Source: an uncultured Lachnospiraceae bacterium (GTDB lineage Bacteria > Bacillota > Clostridia > Lachnospirales > Lachnospiraceae). Taken from it: 7,267 bases of DNA. This document shows, in pieces, positions 1 to 5,121 of the stretch. How positions within the stretch are numbered: the first letter of the stretch is position 1; the number at the start of each line of letters is the position of its first letter. The DNA is taken from contig CAKZZH010000016.1 of NCBI GenBank assembly GCA_937885345.1, forward strand, positions 1 through 7,267, in the 5' to 3' direction. The position numbers and the translations under genes are program-made. The notes under the pieces are model-generated. The model saw nothing but the letters and a program-made list of their open reading frames with translations, was not told the DNA's origin and searched no databases.

Positions 1-46
1 AGTTTAGCGGTAAATCCACGTTGTTGCAAATGTAGGTCACTTCATA

Positions 47-595
47 TTATCTGAATACAGAAGCATCTCCGTAGCAGCCTATGCCCCGGCCTTTGTAATT
101 AACGCCGAATGCGTGCGCAGCATCATATATTACTTTGAGGTTGTATTTGCCGGCAATCTTTGCAATCTCCTCCACATTGCACACATTACCGTAAACGTGT
201 ACAGGAAGGATGGCAACTGTTTTTTCGGTTATAAGATCTTCAATCAGATTCTCATCTATCGTTCCGTCGGATCTCTTAACATCGCAAAATACAGGCTTTA
301 AGCCATTTCTTACAATTGCATGTGTTGTAGATATGAAAGTGAAAGGCGTTGTAATGACTTCAGAGCCTTCAGGAAAACCAAATGATTGAATCGCAAGTTC
401 CAGTGCCATATGACCGTTTACCATAAGAGACAGTTCGTCAACCTGCAGATAATCACGAAGTTCCTTCTCAAGTTGTTTGTGATAAGTACCCATATTGGTA
501 AGCCAATGACTGTCCCATAAAGGTTTGATCGCTTGTGCATATTCTTCATAAGTCGGCATCGAGGATCTCGTTACAAGAATTTTTTCATTTTCCAT
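47..595 (-). CDS. DegT/DnrJ/EryC1/StrS-family sugar aminotransferase, C-terminally truncated
   Basis: This is the N-terminal half of a PLP-dependent aminotransferase that works on nucleotide-linked keto-sugars (amino-sugar donors for surface glycans). The start (ILVTRSSMP near residue 6, then SHWLTNMG at 29-36) is typical of the family. The cofactor-binding stretch TTPFTFIST (82-90) and YDAAHAFG (157-164), whose D158 should contact the pyridine nitrogen of PLP, are present. Family members are about 360-400 residues; this frame ends at residue 182, right after GDASVF, where relatives continue into a Ser-Phe-His-Ala-Thr-Lys segment carrying the Schiff-base lysine. All three minus-strand frames past this point contain stops or lack that segment, so one frameshift does not rescue it. 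As read, it cannot be an active aminotransferase. The ATG at 595 has a modest GGAAAGG site 11 bases upstream. It has its own promoter. The exact sugar substrate cannot be told. Family call is sure; whether it is a true pseudogene or an end artefact is open. Confidence 0.85.
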   Translation of the reverse strand: MENEKILVTRSSMPTYEEYAQAIKPLWDSHWLTNMGTYHKQLEKELRDYLQVDELSLMVNGHMALELAIQSFGFPEGSEVITTPFTFISTTHAIVRNGLKPVFCDVKRSDGTIDENLIEDLITEKTVAILPVHVYGNVCNVEEIAKIAGKYNLKVIYDAAHAFGVNYKGRGIGCYGDASVFR

Positions 596-659
596 AATGT
601 GCCAAACCTTTCCGTTATGTATTTTTTATATAATTCGATACATATACCACAACACCTTT

Positions 660-688
660 ATTATATGCAAAATACACCTTGCATACAA
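660..688 (-). promoter_or_regulatory. Promoter of the aminotransferase gene
   Basis: On the minus strand a TTGTAT -35 box (683-688) and a perfect TATAAT -10 box (660-665) are separated by exactly 17 bases. The predicted transcription start near 653 leaves a leader of about 58 bases before the ATG at 595. The -10 is a full consensus match; the -35 matches TTGACA mainly in its TTG. It lies just after the end of the CpsB-like gene, so the aminotransferase can be expressed independently of it. Confidence 0.65.
664..685. promoter_or_regulatory. Candidate operator: 7-bp perfect dyad inside the promoter spacer
   Basis: TATGCAA (664-670) and TTGCATA (679-685) form a perfect inverted repeat with an 8-base centre, 22 bp in all. 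It fills the spacer between the -35 and -10 boxes and overlaps the edges of both. A dyad of this size and place is what a dimeric repressor site looks like. No regulator for it is identified in the window, so the assignment is inference from position and symmetry. Confidence 0.45.
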
Positions 689-705
689 GAAAGATATGGC
701 AATAG

Positions 706-1461
706 TCACGCGTTCAGATATTTCTGCGCATTGGTTCGAAGGATTGCCTGCGCATACTCCTCATCAAAGTTTTCACGTATGTAATCCGCACCGATCATCG
801 CCTCCGGCGGCTTATAATCCGGGCGGTGGGCGTCGGTTCCGGCGAAATCAACCAGACGATTATTCAAGAAAAGATTGGCCAAAGCTTTGCGCGATTTGCC
901 AACAGAATTTCTCCCATCCTGCACGATGCTGTAAAGATTTATCTGAACCATGCACCCGAGCTCTTTCAGAAGCCTTATGTCTTTCTCCGGATCATCATAT
1001 ATGTTCGCGTATCTTTCCGCATGCGCGATGATCGGAATATAGCCCTTATCAAGCGTATATTCAAGGCAGTATCGCATTTCATCCGTTCCTTTGGTATAAT
1101 CCGGGTCAAACTCCATCAGCACATATTCGGTCTCATTCATAGTCGGATAAATATCAAGCTTGATCTTATCGATGTTATCCGGCATTTCCTCCCTGTAACA
1201 AAGAATCTCACATCCCTTATAAATCTTAAGTTTATCGAATCTCTTAGCCTGCCTTCTAAAATCATTAAATCTGCCATGATAATGTTCATGCATATCTTCC
1301 ATGGCATAGCTGTGACTGGTGCAGAATATTCCGCACGCACCCTGGCTGTAATCGGATTTCATAACCTCAAAAGCCATTGCCGCATCTTCTGCGCCGTCGT
1401 CTATTCCGGGAAATATATGGGCATGAATATCGACTATCATCTTGTTCTCCGGTATTATCAT
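706..1461 (-). CDS. CpsB/CapC-type tyrosine-protein phosphatase (PHP fold)
   Basis: A metal-dependent phosphatase of the PHP superfamily, related to CpsB, CapC and YwqE. These enzymes dephosphorylate the tyrosine kinase (CpsD/CapB type) that controls capsule or exopolysaccharide assembly. It is cytoplasmic, with no signal peptide or membrane segment. The metal-site motifs are all visible in order: DIHAH (H13, H15), IDDGAED (20-26), CTSH (H50), GCEI (E85), AHAERY (H147) and GTDAHRPD (D210, H212). The length of 251 residues is normal for the family. The start at 1461 is chosen because AGGAGG lies 7 bases upstream; the open frame continues to 1506 without a ribosome site, and a second ATG at 1440 (before IVDIHAH) is a possible alternative. 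It follows the ARH gene by 52 bases without a terminator, so it is probably co-transcribed. No partner tyrosine kinase is in the window. The nearby aminotransferase and glycosyltransferase agree with a polysaccharide role; the true substrate is not shown. Confidence 0.9.
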   Translation of the reverse strand: MIIPENKMIVDIHAHIFPGIDDGAEDAAMAFEVMKSDYSQGACGIFCTSHSYAMEDMHEHYHGRFNDFRRQAKRFDKLKIYKGCEILCYREEMPDNIDKIKLDIYPTMNETEYVLMEFDPDYTKGTDEMRYCLEYTLDKGYIPIIAHAERYANIYDDPEKDIRLLKELGCMVQINLYSIVQDGRNSVGKSRKALANLFLNNRLVDFAGTDAHRPDYKPPEAMIGADYIRENFDEEYAQAILRTNAQKYLNA

Positions 1462-1513
1462 ATTTTTTCCTCCTTCTCTTTTTGTTGTTCGGATACCGAG
1501 TAACACTTTTATC

Positions 1514-2470
1514 CTATTCGGATACCAATCGGCACATTTCCTCTATCCATTCCCTGCGCTTGATCACAGCCAGCCATTCCTTAGGTATGGATCCATATCC
1601 GTAATACAACCCTGCAAGACCACCGGCGATCGCTCCGATCGTGTCGGTGTCATCACCCAGATTTACCGCGATCAGCAAGGCATCCGTGAAATCCTTGCCG
1701 CGCATCACTGACCATATAGCCGCTTCAAGAGAGTGCACCACATATCCGCTGCTTTCGATATTGCGTATATCCGTGGCCCCGAGTTCTCTGACATCGCGAA
1801 GTCTGCCAAGATGCGCCAGTTCGATTTTATTTGCAATATCCTTGTCATAGAATTCAAACCCCTTTTCCATCGCTCTCTTAAGAGTAGTACCGATCGGGAG
1901 CTTCTTTCCGAGGATCTCTTTGACACAGAAATAATACAGACCGCATGCAATCTTAGACCTTAGGTGGTTATGTGTAAGACCGGACACTTCATGAACCAGG
2001 CTTATTGCTTCTTCATCCGTGAGTCCCTTCATAGCAGCATACAAGCATACCGGCATGATCCTCATAAGCGAACCGTTTCCGTTTGAATACTCAGATGTAC
2101 CCCCGCAGGTTTTCAAATCGCCCGTATTTTCATATTTTTCAATTGCAGACGAGCAAGTGTTCCCAATATCAAAAGCTTCGCCAAATGGGGTATATTCGCC
2201 GTCCTCATACCAATCGACAAATGCAGTCATTATATCCTCCGTATCCACCACTCCGAGTTCCCTGATACTGTCGAGGGTTGCAAGTGACATGCTGCTGTCA
2301 TCCGTCCATGTTCCCTCCTGCGTATTGTATACACCGCCGCTTTCCATTCCTTTAACCGCACCTTCGGGCCTCGTTGCGATCTCCTCCCTGCTCATAAACT
2401 GAACCGGACACCCAAGTGCATCCCCGACAATAACTCCCATCATCCCGTCAAGCCAATAATTTCTATTCAT
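1514..2470 (-). CDS. ADP-ribosylglycohydrolase (ARH/DraG family)
   Basis: A 318-residue member of the ADP-ribosylglycohydrolase family, all-helical enzymes that use two magnesium ions to cleave ADP-ribose from modified protein side chains (arginine for DraG, serine or O-acetyl-ADP-ribose for ARH3-like forms). Diagnostic features are GVIVGDALG at 12-20, TWTDDSSM at 54-61 (T56, D57, D58 as metal ligands), GNGSLMRIMPV at 131-141, THNH at 166-169 and NLGDDTDTIGAIAGGLAG at 270-287 (D274, D276 and T277 as the second metal group). Every key residue seems present, so it should be active. Length is normal. The ATG at 2470 has AGGAGG at 2479-2484, 8 bases upstream. It lies just downstream of the macro domain gene but beyond that gene's terminator. 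No nitrogenase genes or ADP-ribosyltransferase are nearby, so the DraG role in nitrogen fixation is not supported. The substrate is unknown; free ADP-ribose derivatives are possible. Confidence 0.92.
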   Translation of the reverse strand: MNRNYWLDGMMGVIVGDALGCPVQFMSREEIATRPEGAVKGMESGGVYNTQEGTWTDDSSMSLATLDSIRELGVVDTEDIMTAFVDWYEDGEYTPFGEAFDIGNTCSSAIEKYENTGDLKTCGGTSEYSNGNGSLMRIMPVCLYAAMKGLTDEEAISLVHEVSGLTHNHLRSKIACGLYYFCVKEILGKKLPIGTTLKRAMEKGFEFYDKDIANKIELAHLGRLRDVRELGATDIRNIESSGYVVHSLEAAIWSVMRGKDFTDALLIAVNLGDDTDTIGAIAGGLAGLYYGYGSIPKEWLAVIKRREWIEEMCRLVSE

Positions 2471-2515
2471 AAATCATGCCTCCTTTGCTTTGATATCATG
2501 ACTGTATCACAACGC

Positions 2516-2547
2516 AAAAAAAGACCGGTCTCTTTCAAAGAGACCGG
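2516..2547 (-). terminator. Rho-independent terminator after the macro domain gene
   Basis: Two perfect 11-base complementary arms (2525-2535 and 2537-2547, CCGGTCTCTTT pairing with AAAGAGACCGG) give a GC-rich hairpin, effectively about 10 bp with a tight three-base loop. On the minus strand it is followed by a T-rich run (2516-2522). It begins 15 bases after the macro gene stop, so it should end the right-hand operon. The poly-T is on the minus-strand side only, so it is not a convincing terminator for the other direction. Confidence 0.9.
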
Positions 2548-2562
2548 CCCCAAAGCACGTAT

Positions 2563-3507
2563 TTACGATATAATGCAAGGAAGTCCCAGTTCCTCGAGTT
2601 CAATATCCAGATCGATCATATCGTATATCCCGTTTTCGATAAAATACTTAAACACGATATCAGTCTTATCACATGGTGAAAGTGCGTATCCCGCCCTTCT
2701 GAGCAGATCTGCGGTTTCATCAATGTTCAGTTCCGCTCCTACGCAAAGGCACAGCGCCGTAAGTTTCTGCGGATGATAATCCGGATTGTTCTTGATCTTG
2801 GAAAAAACCTTCTTATCAACTATCGCCCTTTTGTAAACCCGGGCATTCTCCATATTCTTATCGGCAATAAGCTGCATTAGCCGCTGTGAAAATGTTTCCG
2901 GGCGTCGCCTAAGCAGTTCATCAAGGCTTTCGGATTCGCCCCGCAGCGTATCCCGGCCCGCATCCTGCTTGGCGTCCTTCAGGCCGCTACCACCGGTTTC
3001 TTCGAGGCTCGGAAAGATCCTCTTTCCGAGAGCATTCGATTTATCGTCATAAACCACCAGATAGATATCCATCTCATTGGCAAGAAGAAACGCACCCAAT
3101 TCATCAACCGCAATCCTCATGCCCTCTTCCTTGGGATAGCCGTAACTGCCGGTTGCTATGAGTGGAAACGATATTGACTTAATGCCTTTCTCCTTGGCAA
3201 GATTAAGGCTCTTTTGGTAGCAGGAGCGAAGCTTTATCTCCTCGTCTTCTTCACCGCCAAGATACAGCGGACTTACCGCATGTATAATGTACTTTGCATC
3301 AAGCTTAAAACCCGGTGTGATAAACGCCTCACCTTCAGGTACGTAGCCGATCTTGTCTTTCCTGTACGCAAGAAGTTCGTCATAGCCTGCTGCTTCATAT
3401 ATCGCAGTATCACAGCCGTCCCCAACGCAAGGGTAGGAACTGGCCGTATTAACAATAGCTTCGGTATTCATTTTAGCAATATTATTACGAACGATCCTAA
3501 GCGACAA
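2563..3507 (-). CDS. Macro domain protein with C-terminal helical (HTH-like) domain
   Basis: A 314-residue two-part protein. Residues 1-160 are a macro domain, which binds ADP-ribose and in some families hydrolyses it from proteins or deacetylates O-acetyl-ADP-ribose. It opens with the usual strand (LRIVRNNIAKM), followed by AIVNTASS (17-24, in place of the common VNAAN), GDGCDTAIYEAAG (29-41) for the GGGVDxAIHxAAG loop, and ATGSYGYP (118-125), the phosphate-binding loop. Residues 160-203 are a charged linker. Residues 204-314 form a helical domain with the pattern VYKRAIVDKKVFSKIKNN then a helix and DETADLLRRAGYALS, which resembles a Cro/C1-type helix-turn-helix but is not a firm match. The start is the TTG at 3507: GGAGG lies 6 bases upstream and translation from it begins exactly where macro domains begin, whereas the longer open frame adds unrelated residues overlapping the previous gene. 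It sits 46 bases after the glycosyltransferase and is closed by a strong terminator. Substrate is unknown. Confidence 0.88.
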   Translation of the reverse strand: MSLRIVRNNIAKMNTEAIVNTASSYPCVGDGCDTAIYEAAGYDELLAYRKDKIGYVPEGEAFITPGFKLDAKYIIHAVSPLYLGGEEDEEIKLRSCYQKSLNLAKEKGIKSISFPLIATGSYGYPKEEGMRIAVDELGAFLLANEMDIYLVVYDDKSNALGKRIFPSLEETGGSGLKDAKQDAGRDTLRGESESLDELLRRRPETFSQRLMQLIADKNMENARVYKRAIVDKKVFSKIKNNPDYHPQKLTALCLCVGAELNIDETADLLRRAGYALSPCDKTDIVFKYFIENGIYDMIDLDIELEELGLPCIIS

Positions 3508-3513
3508 GGAGCA

Positions 3514-3518
3514 CCTCC
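3514..3518 (-). promoter_or_regulatory. Ribosome binding site that sets the TTG start of the macro gene
   Basis: GGAGG on the minus strand lies 6 bases before the TTG at 3505-3507. The same bases can pair weakly with a following CTCC (GGAG-GTG-CTCC), a four-pair hairpin that could lower initiation along with the rare start codon. The pairing is short and its effect is speculative; the role as the ribosome site is well supported. Confidence 0.7.
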
Positions 3519-3553
3519 GGTTATAAATATAATAAATCACCTGATCCGGTATC

Positions 3554-5056
3554 TTACGCCCCGGACACTTTAAGTGAAGCGTTATATACAGCCTTAATAT
3601 TCTCATCAAGCCCATAAAATAAGGTGTATATACCTACTTCATCAAGACAGGCATCCCTGTCGCCAAGCCTGTTCAAAATAAGCGCCTTATAATATATCAG
3701 TTCCTTGCTGAGATCGGAAATATCAAGTCCCTTTAAAACCTCTTCGAGAGCCTGTTTATAATTACCGTTTTCAACGCAATCTTTAACTGAACTCTTGAGG
3801 CTGTTTAATTCATTTACCTGTTCACCCGTAAGATTGCTCTCACTCGCATATTGCAATACTACAGCCTTCCTGTGCTCCGGGTCGCCTTTAACATTGGCGC
3901 CCCATCCGGCACTGTTCTCGGGAGCAGCGGATACAGCAAGGATCAGTTCCTTGGGAAAGTCAGCGGTTCTATACATTCTTACAAGCCATGAAACGAAGGA
4001 GAAATGTATTGTCGCACCGAGCGAACGAAGAGAACCGGCGAACTCTCCGACCAGATTAAAAAGAATTCGCACAACTTCGCCTGACATAACGGTTTCGGTT
4101 CCTTGTGAAGGATTCGTACAATATTTATGTATCAGTTCACTATTAAGCATATTAACAAGCCATTCGAATTTATCCAGATCGGTTTTAGTACTGTCAGATG
4201 CGGTTGCTTGCATTTGGTACATAAACTCACGCGCTGCGGTATATTCATCTATGGCATTCATTCTGTTTGTCGCAACCGTCTTGATCTCATCATCAACATC
4301 CGGGAAATGGCTTAAATAATCACTTAGATATTCGCCTCTCTCACGGAGTTTTTTAATAAACCCGGTTGAATTAATATTTCTGGCAGTAAGCCCTTCCGGA
4401 TTGTTGGAATTATACACGCTCATGGCATCCCGCAAAACGCCGATCATACCGTGAGCACGTGCAACGGTAAGGTATACATAATCACCCAAAAAATAAGAAG
4501 TAGCCCATTCGGGCTTGATCTCATAGCTGTTTCTTATAAAATACGAGGAGGTGTGAACCGTCCAGGAATCAAAAATCTGCCTAACGCTCATGTATCCTGA
4601 CTCAAATAATGTACTGTCATCAGTCCAGAACCTTGTATCCGGCTCCTTACCGCTAAGGTCATGAACGATCGTATTATGAACGCACATACTGCATTCCCTA
4701 TGCTCTTGCATATAATCGTACTGTTTCTGTAATTTATTCGGATCACACCAATAATCATCGCCTTCGCAAAAAGCTATATAATCTGATTTAGCATTATCTA
4801 TAATGCCCTTAGATACACGGATTCCCTTTGAATACTGGTTCGTCTCCTCCAGAATCGGAACAAAAATATCGGGGTATTTACGACAATATTCTTTAATAAT
4901 ATCAACACTGCCATCAGTGGAGGCATCATCGTGTACTATTACCTCGAAGGGAAAAGCGGTTTTCTGCTCGGCAAAACCGCAAAGGCACTTTTCAAGATAC
5001 TTTTCATGATTGAACACCAAACAGATTACCGTTACCTTAACATCACAGTTTCCCAT
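3554..5056 (-). CDS. Family 2 glycosyltransferase with long helical C-terminal extension
   Basis: A GT-A fold, family 2 glycosyltransferase of 500 residues that transfers a sugar from a nucleotide donor to a glycan, lipid or protein acceptor. Residues 1-230 are the catalytic domain: VTVICLVFNHEKYL (8-21), the nucleotide-binding VHDDASTDGS (41-50) and the DxD-like CEGDDYW (97-103), where D100 and D101 should hold the metal. WTVHTSSYFIRN (165-176) and FLGDYVYL (189-196) fit the acceptor side. It has no membrane helix, so it is likely cytoplasmic. Residues 230-320 are helical; 320-405 contains an unassigned region (SWLVRMYRTADFPKELILAV); 410-500 looks like TPR-type helices (ENGNYKQALEEVLKG, then ELIYYKALILNRLGDRDACL). 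The ATG at 5056 is chosen because GGAGA lies 9 bases upstream; a TTG at 5065 is in frame but is immediately next to that site. It follows the HD-GYP gene by 65 bases with no terminator. Substrate and acceptor cannot be told. Confidence 0.88.
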   Translation of the reverse strand: MGNCDVKVTVICLVFNHEKYLEKCLCGFAEQKTAFPFEVIVHDDASTDGSVDIIKEYCRKYPDIFVPILEETNQYSKGIRVSKGIIDNAKSDYIAFCEGDDYWCDPNKLQKQYDYMQEHRECSMCVHNTIVHDLSGKEPDTRFWTDDSTLFESGYMSVRQIFDSWTVHTSSYFIRNSYEIKPEWATSYFLGDYVYLTVARAHGMIGVLRDAMSVYNSNNPEGLTARNINSTGFIKKLRERGEYLSDYLSHFPDVDDEIKTVATNRMNAIDEYTAAREFMYQMQATASDSTKTDLDKFEWLVNMLNSELIHKYCTNPSQGTETVMSGEVVRILFNLVGEFAGSLRSLGATIHFSFVSWLVRMYRTADFPKELILAVSAAPENSAGWGANVKGDPEHRKAVVLQYASESNLTGEQVNELNSLKSSVKDCVENGNYKQALEEVLKGLDISDLSKELIYYKALILNRLGDRDACLDEVGIYTLFYGLDENIKAVYNASLKVSGA

Positions 5057-5121
5057 TTTATACAATCTCCATCCTTATACTCTTATACCAATGGCTTTAT
5101 CACAAGAGAAATCGCAATCCG

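Noticed and set aside
826..1503. Long open frame on the plus strand opposite the CpsB-like gene
   Set aside because: It is the antisense shadow of a gene with clear catalytic motifs and has no recognisable protein features of its own.
1488..1526. Ten-base direct repeat TTCGGATACC (1488-1497 and 1517-1526) spanning the ARH stop and the CpsB leader
   Set aside because: One copy is inside coding sequence, there is no third copy and no element between them; it is most likely chance or a small local duplication.
1514..2470. DraG role in nitrogenase regulation
   Set aside because: No nif genes or DraT are present; family membership alone does not support that function.
2490..2517. Possible promoter for the ARH gene (TTGCGT, 16 bases, TATCAA on the minus strand)
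   Set aside because: Both boxes are poor matches and the -35 overlaps the terminator T run. The gene needs a promoter or readthrough, but this sequence does not prove one.
3508..3615. Longer N-terminus for the macro protein, overlapping the glycosyltransferase end
   Set aside because: The added residues do not belong to the macro fold and lack a ribosome site, whereas the TTG at 3507 has GGAGG at the right distance.
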